The position numbers were made by a program, and so were the translations under genes. Shown here one piece after another: positions 12,600 to 25,720 of a stretch of 64,000 nt of DNA. The number at the start of each line of letters is the position of its first letter. Within the stretch, counting starts at the first letter, position 1. Source of the stretch: Urechis unicinctus (lineage: Eukaryota; Annelida; Polychaeta; Xenopneusta; Urechidae); the NCBI GenBank assembly GCA_034190875.2, contig CM067354.1, positions 53,421,335 through 53,485,334 on the forward strand. Direction: 5' to 3'. The notes beneath the pieces were generated by a model. It was not told where the DNA came from. It did no database searches and worked only from the letters and a program-made list of their open reading frames with translations.

Positions 12600-14480
12600 C
12601 TAGTTTATCATTGGATCAGCCCAGTGCTATCTATGCTGTGGATTCTATTTTAAAATGCATGTTTGTTGCATTTATGGCGTATGTTGCTGACGCTACTTGG
12701 TGTTGTTAATATGCGTCATTGATCAGATAACACGTGGTCTGCCACACTTGGACATAAGAATTCCTACTGATTGTATGCCGTCATCGACTGGCTGTATGTT
12801 GCATAATAGCATCTGCTGATATTGCGAAAAATAGATGTTCTATTTAGGCTGTTCCTAGTATTTTCGCTAGGCTGTTTCCGTGCGTATCTGTAACCGGAAC
12901 AATCCTTTTCAATTGCAAATGAAAATAAAGTTTTAACATAGGGTATATTAGCTTGTGGTGAAAGGGTTGAAAATTTCTCCCAGCTTATGAGTAATATTTC
13001 ATCTCAATGGACGCAAATAAGCAGGTGTTTTCTGAATGTTTCAGTCACAATTTGTACCATTTGTTTCCTACCCCCGAGCAACCATTCACGTCTTGCTACC
13101 TCGCCATTTGTGCAGTTATTATGCCAAATATCATTACGATGGCATGTGCATGTGTCCTTAAAATAAACAGTTAGAAATCATTCATTGACTGTTGTCCTGA
13201 TGTTTGCAACCATGTATAAGACACAGATAGCTCACCACATAAAATATATATACTAAATCTTGCCTATCTGCTCTGTCGAACGAGCTGGGTACTATTTTGA
13301 CACTTAATGAAGCACCTCTCTTTGCTTGTAGTAAGTTGGGACATACTGTTATCTCACCAGTAAATATGGAGCAAGGGCATGTTGGTATTTTATTAAATAA
13401 CATAAATAAATGTTCATCATAAAAACGATAAGAGGTATTGTTTGTTATTCATACATCTGACAATAAGAGTCCATCCAGTAAGCGACTCCAAGATATTTTT
13501 TCTCATGGTCATCCATCATGAATTTTCTATCCTTTAAAAGCCACACTCATATTATCGTACATAACGATATTAATACGCATAGTCAATCAAAACGGATCAG
13601 CCCAGCACAATCTATGCTGGGGATGTTCCTATGAAATGGAAGTATGTCGCCCCCATGCTTCGGGTGCTGGGCTGACGAAACTTGATTTTATTTACGCGCT
13701 TCACTGATGATGTGGTCTGCCAGTGCACAGCACATGAACTGTCGTTGACGAGCTATTTGTATTTGTGTGGTGTTCGGAGACAAATCCATCTTCCGGGTCG
13801 AGAAGCGTTACCTGTGTCTATAATGGGCCCTTTTATCTCAATAAGGCAGCAATAGAATAATAGCATCTTAACCTCAAGATGGATTGGTAGACGGCGCTGT
13901 GATACCATGGTTAACACGAATCGCATGTAAGCATCAAAGACAACCGGGCTGATAATGCGAGTCATAGGGTATATAATATGCACAATTGTCATGCTTACAT
14001 TCGGATTGATGATTTGTTGCAGATGAAGTACTTACACTTGAGCACACAATGTTTTGCAATATGGTTCATTAAGGGCACAATGATACTTGATGTACACAGA
14101 CACCTGGATCAATATTTGCACGCCAAGACTCCATTAGTCTGCCCCTGTGTGTCGCTGATACGATATTCATACTTATCATAACCAATTAGTAGATATTCCC
14201 AGATTTATGTTTGAGGGAGTTACACTTCCTTTGCAAGAAATCGGAGATAAAGACTCATATACCCAAGGTATCTCATCCTTCGATCAGCCTAGCGCTATCT
14301 TTGCTATAAATTCACCTTCCAAATGTAAGCTCTTTATATGGGGTCTGGTGCTACTTGATGTTGGTTACACACTACATTGATCAGAGTGCATGTGATGAAC
14401 TAGCGCACATGGGCCTTTCTATTGCATATAAACTGTGTACGACTGGCTGTTAAAAGTGAACGAGGAGGGGTAGACATTAA
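12600..14480 (+). repeat. Block with internally repeated GATCAGCC motif, copy 1
   Basis: A motif of about 100 bp beginning GGATCAGCCCAG.GCTATCT and running through an ATGGCGT/GGGGTCTGGTGCTG-like end occurs near 12616, 13595 and 14282. The same set recurs near 18690, 18972 and 21108, and singly near 27470 (minus), 41218, 45668, 54213, 54931 and 57557. The module is therefore repeated both within and between blocks. No intact frame is shared among copies. Confidence 0.7.
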
Positions 14481-14923
14481 AACGAATTACACCTATGTGC
14501 GTTATGTTTTCTATGCAATTTTGTTCAGCTTTCTCTCGTGTGGAACTGTTATCAAGTCTGCTAGTTTGAGAGTTTCATATTGCCCACATCGTGCGTAATT
14601 TTTTGTCTCAATGCTTGCCGATGCCAACTTGTTGGTGTAGCCTGTTGGTTTTACAAGCTAATTCGTACTTGTGTTCACATCTTAAAGCTACAATACATTC
14701 CTTGCTACTTCTCTATCGGTGTAGTTTGAATGCAAACTGTCGTCAAGATGCTATGTGCAAAACAAATATCACTTAATGGTTTGCAAGTCCAAAGACATCT
14801 AATTTGTACTCATCAGTATGCTTATCTTATCTACATATGACCGTGTGTGGCGTGCTGGTAGCGAGGAGCAGACAGGCCTGATGGGCTCCTCCGCAGCTAT
14901 GTAATCAATTGATAATAATTTGA

Positions 14924-15120
14924 CTAATGGCGACGGCACACACATATCCTCTCTAGGGTAGAGAGTATGGCAGATTTATGTTCGTATTTGATATTTGATA
15001 TGTGGACATAGGAACTGAGGTGTCTTATCTTCATAACGTGCTTGTCAGCCATAGTTATGATACGCCGTGCAACGTTTATATAACAGGCCCAATGGCGGAA
15101 AACATTTGACATTACGTAAA
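14924..15120 (-). repeat. Inverted copy of the 24.0 kb block
   Basis: The reverse complement of this segment matches 23990-24190 and 42130-42310 (AATGTCAAATGTTATCCGTC-like, TTATATAAGACATT, CTATGGCTGAAAGGCA). A 62-codon frame is open here on the minus strand but broken in the partners. Confidence 0.6.
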
Positions 15121-15432
15121 TGAATGGATTCGTGTGATTTACGTGGTACCTATAGCGGATGATTGAGATAATGATTATTCTATTCTCTTAATTGATCAAT
15201 GGTGACATATTTTGCTGTACACAGTTTTCAAGAAGAGAGTAATAAGGTTCAAAATGGACCATATCATCAACAAATAACACAAAAGTCCAATATGCATGAG
15301 ATAGGCTTACTTGAAAAAAATATGACTGACCAGGTTGTCACTGTTCATTGAGTCGCTTCGTGCGTCGCTCTTTTAATTGTAAATGCTTTGGCTAGGGAAA
15401 ATATATAAAGTTGATACTTTTTTCGGAATTCT

Positions 15433-15642
15433 TTACATACTGGTTAAGTAAAATGTGTTGGTGTTGGACTCGCTGGTCATGAAAGAGAGGCATTCATATA
15501 TGCTAGTAAGTACGTTGATGCTAAATATAAAAGAAAGTAACGTCAGGAGACGCAACGACTTTAGTGCTTGCTCGTCACCAGAAAAAGTTCCAGCGAGCAT
15601 AACGAGCAAAAGGAACGCATGTGTGATCGGAATATTTTCCAA
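15433..15642 (-). CDS. Possible secreted-protein first exon (module a)
   Basis: This 69-residue frame opens MENIPITHAFLLLVMLAGTF, a convincing signal peptide with a plausible cleavage near SG/DEQ. It continues with LKSLRLLTLLSF. A diverged copy in the opposite orientation at 23605-23740 keeps the same frame around the ATG-equivalent and GEQQALKS, and the 40 bp upstream are also conserved (GAGGTGACTGA). Conservation of both signal and frame favours an original exon over chance. No downstream exon could be assigned, so the product is not known and the gene may be inactive. Confidence 0.3.
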   Translation of the reverse strand: MENIPITHAFLLLVMLAGTFSGDEQALKSLRLLTLLSFIFSINVLTSIYECLSFMTSESNTNTFYLTSM

Positions 15643-15699
15643 TAAATACCCCCTTTAAGCTCAGTCACCTCGCTAGTGCATCTTGATCTCTTAGATTAT

Positions 15700-16000
15700 T
15701 AAGCTTGTGATTATATATCTAGTCGGAATTGACACATGTGAAGCTATTAACGAGCACTCAGAACTAAGAACACACACCAAAGAAGGCATGTTCACACACG
15801 CAACAACATGCATAGCGTTCTTACATTTTACAACACAGATGATGAAGATTCCATGCCTTCATTTGTATTTCCTTAGTATGGTCCAAATGCTGATTACACC
15901 AAATGCGTCGTCATGGCTTATGGTATAGAGCTCGTCTTGATTTATTGTGTTTATGCGTATCCTATATGAATCCGCCTATTTATTACTTAGATAGAGATTT
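15700..16000. other. Old repeat remnant
   Basis: 15720-15830 resembles 26120-26215 (ACACACACC...GAAGGCATGTT...GCAACA). No gene is supported. Confidence 0.4.
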
Positions 16001-16009
16001 GTGGAATGG

Positions 16010-16265
16010 CAACCATTACAGTAAAAGGTTTATCTACACTAGATTCAGCAGCGCCATTAAGAAAGGATAAGCACAGACTGAATGCATACATTGTTATCCA
16101 TGCCGCGTGGAACATTATGCGGTACTGAGAAGTTATTTATCATCACAATACCCTTCATAATGTCTATTTTGGTCATTAGCTCAATCACTTTCTGCTGTCT
16201 GGAATCGTTAATAAAGTTTCCGATGAATGACACCCAAATAAATCCGCTAATTTGCCGAGCGACTT
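16010..16265. repeat. Duplicated segment, partner 62.34-62.59 kb
   Basis: Sequence from GCAACCATTACA through ATACCCTTCATAA to TTTGCCGAGCGA.TTATCA recurs in the same orientation at 62345-62595. There the partner is interrupted by the CR1-like element, which marks the retroposon insertion point. Confidence 0.7.
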
Positions 16266-16269
16266 ATCA

Positions 16270-18480
16270 GGGTCCCCAGGGTCATCTTAGTCACTCACTT
16301 ACATACACTGACGGTCATCGAGGGATGCTCCTCATATATGCATATGGTCAATGCGGCTCTCTCTCTCTAAATATATAGACGATAACTGCTGACGTATTCG
16401 TATTTGTTTATGATGAGCCCGGCCGATGGAATGCAGGGATGCGGTTAAGTTTGCATTCATAACATATAGGATGTAAACAAAGCTAGGTTACTGACGCCAA
16501 CACTGAGCAGGCTGCATGCGTAAATACTGAAGGCAGTTACATATAAATTAGCGACGATATTTCTAAATACTCGCTGAAAAAGGATTTGGGGATTAAGCTA
16601 ACCAACTATTAGTAATTACTGTATACTCGTATAACTGTACGCGTAAACTGTAATTGAAAAGTAATATATTCGCAATAGATCAGCATTAAGCTCCATGATA
16701 TATTTCTATGGTAATAAACACGGCTGTAGTGCTGTTCTTTGTCAGGTAAGGTTAATTGATTTTACTTACCGATCTCATGGTATTCCCTGCCGAGAGGAAT
16801 GTAAAAACAGTCAAGTTCGGCTACTGGCTTAAATGTACAAATCGTATACTAACAATACATTGTAAGTGTGAAACGTTAGTCGATAAACGCGGATCTTCTA
16901 GTGCATCCATTGAATTTCAGTCGATTACCTTATTATTCTTACATCAATACAGTCGCAGTGTGGCTGCAAATTGCTTCACTGTCCATTTATGGGACGTTGC
17001 GTAGAAACACATTATTTGTTGCTAGGTCTCTTCGGTCCGAGATATGTATTTTATACTTAAGAGTACAATGTTCGTCTTAATTAATCGGATCAATATCAAA
17101 AGTTTTGTAATGATCCATACGGATAATGAAATAACTGAGAGAAAAATAATCCTTGAATGTTTCCGAGGGTGCCGAACGATTACTGAGCAAGTAATGGTCA
17201 ATAATGCATTTGAAGGACAACCCTTCTGCATAAAGGTAGTCAGCGCCAAATCGTATTCTACAAAGTTATTTCAAAAGCTAATTGTTGAATGTGATTAATG
17301 AATAAATAGACAGATGCATCAAATTGCTCCATCATACGATTTGTCAGAAGGTAAGCTATAGGCGACTAAAATATATCTGCGGATTATGGCATTTAGAGAA
17401 GGCATCTATCCACATTATGAGTATAATGCAAGTAGGAATGTTAACGCAAATAATGTGATTAGTTTAAAACAGAATTGTTGTCATATCGAACTATGTTCTA
17501 ATATCAAGTATGTCAAAGGGTAGCTATGCCCTCTATTTTTATCTTAATCATCCTTCATCCACTGCGTTCTACATATGTATAGTGATATAAGAGATTAGGC
17601 CGGTTGCGCTTGAAAAGCCTTCCTTAACTTGAGACGCATATGTTTCGTTGGGGAAAGAGCACACATGCAGTGACAATAGTAGTGTGGTTGACGGGAACTG
17701 TGAAACGCATACGTAGCGTTGTTGAGCCTGCTTCAGTAAGTTATTTCAGTCGGATTGTGATGTTAATGATCTGAGCATGGGCGGATAAATCCTGATTTCC
17801 TAAATAACCTTCCGATGAGTTAATACATTTTATAAAGAGCTCCATTCCTCATTAAGAGATTCTGAATATACGGTACGTTATTCGTCTGGCTTTAATGAGG
17901 TTGGTGCAGGCAGTCATCCCACATATATATATATAGAGAGAGAGTATTTCAACAGATCAGTAATTAAACATTTTATTCGAATAATGATACTTGTTTACTA
18001 TCAATAACTTTGTCGAGGCGCAACATACGTGACACATTGTTGATCAGTAATTCCGAAGGAAAAACGAATAGCACACGGTCTTGGAATGGAGCATCCAATC
18101 CCATCCCACGGCAATGTGATTACTGTTCAACCAATTCAGATCCCCTTTCATAAGAGATCGTGGAAATTAGAATGCCTTTTCAAGATACCAAAGAGAGTGA
18201 AATATCAACTCAATTTGAGACAGCTCATGGTTCTCTGAAATAAACTTTCTGGTGTGGTTATATCGGCATTTCATTTAGGTAGTTGACTGATGGTTACATA
18301 GGAAAACAAATAATGACTAATCAATGAGTATTGAATGAAAAGGTAACAAATTATTGGATTAGGAATGTAGTTCTAATTTCAACAATCATACCTGATGGAA
18401 CAATAGTTATCTCATCGGATGTTTGTGGTTACTTGCCATATGATTATGCCAGTCATTAGGCATATTATATGTACAATTGA
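16270..18480 (+). repeat. Large duplicated block, copy 2
   Basis: It is collinear with copy 1 (10.66-12.57 kb) and the palindrome flanks. GGTCATCGAGGGATGCTC (16313), GGCTCTCTCTCTCTAAATA, GCCCGGCCGATGGAATG (16417), ATCGGATCAATATCAA (17084) and the module-c copy near 18085-18300 occur in order. In module c a 2-bp insertion (TTGAGACAGC instead of TTGACAGC) breaks the frame. Confidence 0.8.
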
Positions 18481-21240
18481 CACCTCATACTTCATGAACA
18501 CCGAAACTCCGATGCTTTGCGCAACCAGACTTCATTTATCCGGCGACTGTCTACCACAGCAAAGGTAATTGACACTCAATGGATTTTCCAAATCTCAATC
18601 ATGCGTGAGTTATACTTCCGTTGCAAGCTTTGAGTGCCACCAGTCAGTGTCTCAGATAAAGTGTTGGATGCTCATGGTAACAAAATGTTGGATCAACCCA
18701 GGGCTATCTAAGCTGTATTCTCCTTACAGATGCACGTACGTGGTATTTATGGCGTCTGATTCACTGACGCTACTTGTTGTTGTTTACGGGCTTCAATGTC
18801 GTCTTCGGTATAATTCGGCACCCGACAATACAATGCTATCTAGTAAGCGGTTCCAACATAAAGATATTTATACTCATAGTAAAACATAATGATTATTCTA
18901 TCCTTTAAAAGTTTGCAACTCCTATTAGCCAGTCTATTGTAAGAGATTGACATGCATGGTCAATCATCAACGGATCAGCCCCGCATACTCTGTGCCACGG
19001 ATGTTTCTTTGAAATCGAAGTATGTCGTCCTTCAGCTGTCGGTTGCTGCGCTGACGCAATTTATTACGCGCTTCACTGATCAGATGGTCTACCACTGCAC
19101 ACAGGACATTTTACAACACTTGCAAACGGGACAAGTATGTTGTTACATGCTATACGGGCTGCTTTTGTAAGTGCTGCTATTTTCACACATACGTAAGAAG
19201 CATTACATCTTAATATTGCCAGATGCCAGCATATTTATGTGGCCAAGGTTTGGCCAGCTAATTTATACATTGTGTTCACCTCTTTGAGCTACAGGTTATT
19301 CCGTTAAATTGCAACTATTATTTACGACTATGCTACTTCGTATTAGTAGAAAAACAATGACCTCTATCGCGTGATGAGAGCGTCACAAATGCGGAAAAGG
19401 CAGTATATTATATGTAGGCCATTGACTGACACTGTTTTAAAATGATTATCAATACTATTTATTATTTCAATGAATATCTAACTTTTCAAGACATACAATT
19501 GCAGTAGTTACTGAATCCTAATTGACGTCGATACAGATTCAAGATTATTTTGCAATTATAACACTTTTTAATGTTGTTGTTTGTATGAACGCATAATGAT
19601 ATGGGACAACAAGATGATGTTCACGTAACCGACCCTACCGTGGACGAGCATAATCTATTGAATGCTCTGTTGTCATTGCATAGTCAGGTCTTCTGATGGT
19701 CTAATCTACCTATATCATATAGCGTCGTTGCTTGGTTATGCCCAATGCATCTATATATGGTTCATCTGACTAAGTTTGAACTAAAATCTAATGTTCTACC
19801 ATTTACTTTAATGCGGCATAATTTTTTTTTTTTGCGGCACAATTACATCCGAAATAATCATAATCACCTAAGAATAATATTCAAACCTATGATATGCAAA
19901 CAGATTTGACTACATTCACCTCATCTGACTGATGCTCAGTTAGTCAATTTGGGAACCAAATTGTATGGTTAGGCGCAGTTTTACGTCTACCAGAGTAACG
20001 CTGCTTAAGCGTAATTTGTGCTATTGAGCCGGGCATTTAGTGTACTATTATTACGATACATCTTTTAATAAATCCACCTTCTGAATACATTTTCTTTTAA
20101 TGTATGATAGTTTTTATATGCTAATATCTTAGATATGTGCATGAGCATCATGATATACATTCTCATACGGGCAGACACACTAATGGACAAACTGAGTTCA
20201 GATTTAATAAGTGTCTTTATAATTTGGTCGAATGCAAATCTGTGATGGGCCGTTTTAGATATGTACTATACATTCATCTCATACTCAGAAGAAAGCGTGA
20301 GCAAGTCATGAGCAACATAACTTCTCATACGGGCAGACACACAGAGAGAGATATCTCGGTGGACGACTGAGTGCAGATGGAGCTGGCGTTAACTATATAC
20401 GGCGTTCGGAGATGGTGACAATGCCATCTTGCCGGGTCGAGAAGCGGTACCTGTGTCTGTGATGGGCCGTTTTATGTCAATGAGGCAGCAATAAAATAAT
20501 AGCATCTTCATCTCAAGATGGACTGGTGTCAAATGAGGCAGCAAGTCATGAGCAAAATAATCAGCACGGGCAGACACACAGAAAGAGATTCATCGGTGGA
20601 CGACTGAGTGCAAGAGCTGATCGGTTGCGTGTACCTGTGTCTGTGATGGGCTGTCAATGAGGCTGCAATATAATGAAGCATCTTCATCACATGTTGACGC
20701 ATGCTTAATACGAAATCTTGTTAGCATCAAAGGCAACCGGGCAGATATTGTCAGTAATAGAGCATTAAATATACACAATAATCATCCCTCGGACTGCCTA
20801 CGTTCAGATCAATGATGTTTTGCAGATAAAGTATTTACTCTTAAGTACACTATGATTTTAATTAAGGGCGCTGTGATGCTTGATGTACACCGACACCTTG
20901 ATCAATATGTGCACACCAAGCCTCCATTTGGTCTGCACCTGGTTATCGCTAATAAGATAATCATACTTATGGTTACCAATGTTCGGATATTCCAAGATTT
21001 ATTTATCGGAGTGTTACCCTTCCTTTGCAAGGAAACATTCCTGTTAGTCGACACCTGTCTATCTTAGATAAAGATATGGATGCTTATGGTATCACATCTT
21101 TCAATCAGCCTAGCTCCATCTATACTGTAAATTCTCCTTCTATATGGATGTATGTTGCTTATATGGAGTCTGGTGCTACTTGATGTTTGTTACACACTAC
21201 ATTGATTCGACAGCACGAAGTGAACGAGGATAGTAAGACA
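18480..21240 (+). repeat. GATCAGCC block, copy 2, with local tandem repeat
   Basis: It is collinear with 12.6-14.5 kb. It includes GATCAGCC-type motifs near 18690, 18972 and 21108 and the CACCTTGATCAATA tract near 20892, which matches 14102, 45475 and 57350. No gene is supported; a 106-codon frame at 18569-18889 lies in this repeat and is broken in the partners. Confidence 0.65.
20155..20640 (+). repeat. Local tandem repeat with CGGGCAGACACAC
   Basis: CGGGCAGACACAC occurs at about 20168, 20331 and 20568. The latter two are each followed by AGA.AGAGAT..ATCGGTGGACGACTGAGTGCA. The unit is about 235 bp and includes ACCTGTGTCTGTGATGGGC twice. It is a young expansion inside the older block, because the partner at 13.7-13.9 kb has it once. 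Confidence 0.75.
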
Positions 21241-21473
21241 TTAAGGTGAATGTTTTCTTGCTAGTGTAAGAGTTGCAAATTGCACACATTGTGCGGAATA
21301 TTTTATCTCAGTGTTGGCAGATGCCAACTGATTGGTGGATCCGGTTGGTTTTACAAGCTAATTCATGCTTGTGTTCATATCTTTGAACTGTAATTCATAA
21401 CCTGCTATTACTCTACTGGGGCAGTTGTGAATCCAAACTGATACTATGTGCAAAACAGAAATCACTATATAGT

Positions 21474-21695
21474 TTGCAAGTCAAACTTGCAGCATTCAAT
21501 GTAACTTACATCGGCTACCTTTTCTTGGATGTCGTTTGTATCCACCATATTATCTGCAGGAATGCTAGTTGGCAACAGAAAATGGTACGTAAAATTGAGA
21601 TGAATGGTTATCACTCGTTCCATATAGTTAATTACACGCACCTAAACATATTGTTGACCGCCCTAGTCATAGATAAATCAAACTTTAGAAAATAG
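21474..21695 (+). pseudogene. Protein-like module d (FLDVV), copy 1
   Basis: The frame begins LAAFNVTYIGYLFLDVVCIH and is 73 codons long. Two other copies keep the same frame over the first 30 or so codons, at about 46700 and 58715 (FNITYN...FLDVVLI.RMIGMNVS). The copy at 58.7 kb has a stop soon after. It is possibly an exon of an unrecognised duplicated gene. Splice sites were not defined. Confidence 0.3.
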
Positions 21696-21793
21696 CCAGA
21701 AATGTGATAAAATCAGTTGATGGAAGTATGTTAGCATCTTCACGAATACACTTCATCATTAATGCTGGTTGCACTACAGTTAGCAGACAAACC

Positions 21794-22069
21794 TTAATCG
21801 GAAACATAATGCTGTATCGTTTGAGTCAAACGACGATATACCACGCACTCTAAGCCAAACATGTTCCAAACATTGGCGAAATTATCCGGTTGAAAATCTA
21901 GACAAGTTAATTTGACAAACGTAAGCTTTCTGATTCGGACGTTCAAAAGCGTGTTCTGGTACATTGTAGTTCCTTTACTTTTCTTGTATGTAATTAAATC
22001 TGCACCAAAAATATTTGGATTATACGGCCATGCTTTCAGCAGGAATTCTTCGCAGAAATTGCGTGACAT
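21794..22069 (-). pseudogene. Protein-like module g, best copy
   Basis: A 91-codon frame opening MSRNFCEEFLLKAWPYNPNI. The diverged partner at about 59080-59257 (minus) keeps the ATG and the following codons but has a 1-bp insertion and stops. No domain is recognised. It could be an exon of the duplicated host gene family or a chance frame. Confidence 0.25.
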
Positions 22070-22079
22070 GCAGTTTCTA

Positions 22080-23560
22080 TTTTAAGCTCCTGTTGTGCAT
22101 GTGACGTCGCAACCATATTTGGCGCGTGCATTATTTAGTGTGATTATATCCTTACCTTAGATCAATGGAGTAGCTTTAATAGAAAGCGAGTTCTATATTC
22201 GATTAAGTTAAATGCATTAAAAGCCCAGTCTTGATATGACCGCTTTTGTGCAATAGCAGCAAAGCACATTGCTTTGCTGTAAACATACTGACAAAATTTT
22301 ATCGACAAAACCCCAGGTCGTAGCTGCTTTCATTAAACCCTCAAAACTCTGTAAATCGATCATCACCACCCACACTGGAGAACTTCCGTCGAGCTCTCTG
22401 CATTCAATATATTTACATATCTCTCACTTAGTTTAATTTGACAGTCAAATGTATCATTCAACCTCAACTTGTGGATGTTATCAAATGCAGTGGCATAATT
22501 TCAACAAAGATATGCATTTTTGTTATTCATTTGACGCCGAGATAATGACCTGTGTATTTTTTTGGTAATCCTGGTTTTTGTGTCACCTATGCCACAGCAG
22601 CCGCCGATGTAAAAGTCACGTGTCAGGAGGTGATATTACATCATTACAAATGAATGTATGCATGTTACAGAATATAAAGTACTGCTTGTAGCTCGATTCA
22701 TTTCAGCTAATATAGTCCCCTCAGTTATGTGGTGTTGGAACCATACCGAGTTTCTTGCATCTTACTGTATTAATTTGTACCGGCAGGTGATGGCTCACAA
22801 TCCTTAGGGATGGTGATTAACACATTGTTCTGTGGTTTAACTGTCAAGATGCTATGCTTGAGTTCTGAAATGTGCGCTGCACTAAACGGCCTGTAAAGCA
22901 CTTAAATAGATTATTTTTTAATGCCGTTTTCATACCGTCGCATGCGAGTACGCTCTTTTGTTTGTGGTAATAAGTAAAAGCATTCCAAAATCACACATAG
23001 TTCTTCTTTTTAGCTGCTAACGTATTCGGCCAGATTCATATTTGAACACAATTAATAATGCAAGTTCCAAACTTTCAACATACCTTTTGCCAGAATAAAA
23101 GTAACCTCCTATTCATGTGCACTTTCGTAATGAAAACATTCTATTCACGAAATGTCCACCGAGACACAATTTGATTTCCCGACTGGTTGGCTACGCCGTT
23201 CAGCGCATTTGCATAAAGCTGCCGTAACCGTCAAAGTGCAGTTATGCGTTCTTTTGGTAGGTTAAAAATAGCTAGGTCTGCGTATGGTGCAAAAAGCTGG
23301 AACACTGCACCATCTGTTTCCTAATGTAATTTAATGGAAAACACCTAATGCCGTATAAAAAGCCACAACTTTCAATAATCAAATAAGCTTGTTGTAAAAT
23401 CAATCAACTGACTTATTTGTTGGCGACGATTCGCCGGAATGACTTTAGCGTCAATTGCATTGATGTTGCGTTGTAAACATGCCGTCTCGGATGCGTGCTC
23501 TTAGTTTCGCGCTCTCGTCAAAAGCTTTGATTTGTACTAATTATATTTGATTTGAAGAGA
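22080..23560. repeat. Duplicated block, partners 47.1-48.36 and 59.27-59.65 kb
   Basis: ACTGG.GAACTTCCGTCGAGCT near 22375 recurs near 47327. The GCCACAGCAGCCGCC tract near 22591 recurs near 47552. CGTATTCGGCCAGATTC near 23021 recurs near 47922. 22810-23230 is also matched by 59275-59650. No intact gene is present. Confidence 0.7.
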
Positions 23561-23604
23561 CCGAAACGCAGCAGTGAGGTGACTGAATGTGAAGTGGGTA
23601 CTTA

Positions 23605-23740
23605 TTGTAAAATATTCCTAACACACGCTCCTTTCGCTGGTTATACTTGCTCGAACATCTGCTGGTGAACAGCAAGCACTAAAGTCTTAACCTTTTGACG
23701 TTGACTTTCTTCTATATACAGCATCAACATGTATATTTAT
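23605..23740 (+). pseudogene. Broken copy of secreted-protein module a
   Basis: It is an inverted-orientation homologue of 15433-15642. The ATG has become TTG with a stop next to it, and a second stop follows GEQQALKS. The alignment extends to the ACCAGTATGT end of the other copy. Confidence 0.4.
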
Positions 23741-23979
23741 ACTTTTATCTATGCATGCATCTCCTTCCCTAACCAGCACGTGTAATGCCAGCACGTCCAA
23801 CGTAACCAGTATGTCAGGATATAAAATGAGTACCAATCTTATATTTTTTCCTGTCCCATACATTTGCAATTGAATGATCGACGCATAAAGCACAACTGAT
23901 CAGTGACAACATGATTAACCAGAAGACAGGCATACTATACCAGTTATCTCAATGATCCGCTATCGGGTACCGCGAAAAT

Positions 23980-24350
23980 CACGCGAATCCATTCTCAAAC
24001 GTAATGTCAAATGTTATCCGTCATTGGGCTTGTTATATAAGACATTGCGCGGCGTATTATAACTATGGCTGAAAGGCACGTCATGAAGATAAGACACGTC
24101 GGCCGCAAAGCCCACATATCAAATATCAATTACGAACACAAAGTTCGAATACTCTCTTTCATGGGAAGGATATAGGTGTACCGTCACCATTCATCTAATT
24201 ATTATCAATTGATTTAATAATCTAGATTTTGACACAACACCCAAAAGGTTTTATGACAAGCCATTAGGATTTATTGAATTGATGACAATTGGCTCAAAAA
24301 GTCGTGGCAGTTGGCTAGCAGGTTTTGTCAGGCTGTTTTAATTGCATAGA
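23980..24350 (+). repeat. Duplicated block, partners 42.12-42.48, 48.84-48.96, 14.93-15.12 (inverted)
   Basis: Landmarks are TTATATAAGACATT, CTATGGCTGAAAGGCA, GACAAGCCATTAGGATTTAT-like and TTGGCTAGCAGGTTTTGTCAG near the end. No coding frame survives in all copies. Confidence 0.65.
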
Positions 24351-24535
24351 TGCAGAGCTGTCAATCAGGCGGATCTGCTTCTCGCTGCCATCACATCACA
24401 CACGCTTATATGGTATATGGTGATGTTTATAGTCCGCCAGGTAAGACACGCATACTACACAATACTGGAATTGGTGTAAAACAAGTGTACATGAACATGT
24501 GTTGTACAGATGGTACTGTGAGCTACAACTGCTAG
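24350..24535 (+). pseudogene. Exon-like frame ending at a conserved splice donor (module e)
   Basis: The frame MQSCQSGGSASRCHHITHAY... runs to a CGCCAG/GTAAGACAC boundary near 24440. The partner at about 49530-49600 preserves the exon-like tract and the same CAG/GTAAGA sequence, but has an in-frame TGA. The frame continues past the donor only by chance. This is either a real terminal part of an exon or an unusually well kept repeat motif. Confidence 0.25.
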
Positions 24536-24660
24536 GGGTCTATATCTTATACAGAGCCCTTGCTTCAGCTGGACGGTGATGGATTAGGGCGGCTGTGATG
24601 TTTGGATAGACACTTCAGGTGGCTGTTCTCGCCAAGTGCGATGAAAGACTAACGCCACGC
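24440..24660 (+). repeat. Duplicated segment, partner 49.60-49.83 kb
   Basis: ACTACACAATA, ACAAGTGTACA, CAGATGGTACTGTGA and TAGACACTTC occur in the same order in both places. Confidence 0.7.
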
Positions 24661-24759
24661 CATTGAGTCATCGCGCCTAATTAAAATGTGTGCGGCATTC
24701 AACAGAAACATCGTTTTATCACTTTGATGAATATTAGTTGATATTGCGTATTTCTTAAT

Positions 24760-25720
24760 CTGTAGATATTAATTTGTAATTCGTGGCGCTCACGTCGAAG
24801 CTGTGGGTTTCCTTGATGCATTCCGTTTATGGAAAAGCCTCGATTCATTATTCTGAAGAACTCCAACTAGCGATGTTCGCCTAGTTGCTACAATGCAACC
24901 ATCAAAACAGATTAGTTAACTAAATAAATTGAGTATACCGAAAGAAATTGTTAACTTGGCGAATGCATTTGCCAATTTTTCTTAATCAGTGCCATTTGTG
25001 GGTTTATTTGTTTAACTTTTTTTTGTCTCGCGATGCAGGTCGCAATACTCAATTTTTGCTAATACGATGCCATTAATGATACACAGAATCGAGCGTTTTC
25101 ACTTTAACTTGATCTTAAAATAAAGTCAAGGCCTTCGAAAATGTGCAAATCTTAAATAAAACCTTCAATTGTGATGGGACAAACAAGCGCGGGCAGATGG
25201 AGACTGAAATAGGCGAGTCGATGCGTTTTGAAATACGATTTGTTTAAGACACATTGCCCTGTGTAACTTCACTTTAAGTTGAACGCCTAAATCGATACCG
25301 AGGAACATATTGTGTGAAAATAACCGGAGTACGAGGCGAACCTGGCACAAACAGTCGTTTTATTTAAGCCATCAGTCATCATATGCTTCCATCTAGCCAT
25401 CCGGGTAAATATATCATGAAAGAGAAACACCATTGTCCGAATTTCTGTTCAGAAAGTAAGACGTAAGATGATTGCAAGTTTCGGCATCAAAAAGCAATTA
25501 TGAATACGAATTTAATGCTGCTTGGTTTTGCCAAATTGGTTGATTTGAATCATTATGCCTCGCTGAAGCTTCTCTCGGAAAGTCACCCGCCGCAATGTTA
25601 GCACAAAGTGAGATATCAGATTGTAACCAGCATTCGGAACGCTTGATGTCAAAGCCTGATATGGGATAAAGGTCATAGATATTCCACGTGTTTTTATAAC
25701 AGATCAATTTGATAGAACTG
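24760..25720. repeat. Duplicated block, partners 42.53-43.35 and 59.83-60.18 kb
   Basis: It contains GTGGGTTTCCTTGATG near 24804 (partner 42571), TTTTTGTCTCGC near 25020 and a minus-strand copy of protein-like module b at about 25270-25382. That module copy has a stop after its first two codons and a frameshift. Confidence 0.65.
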
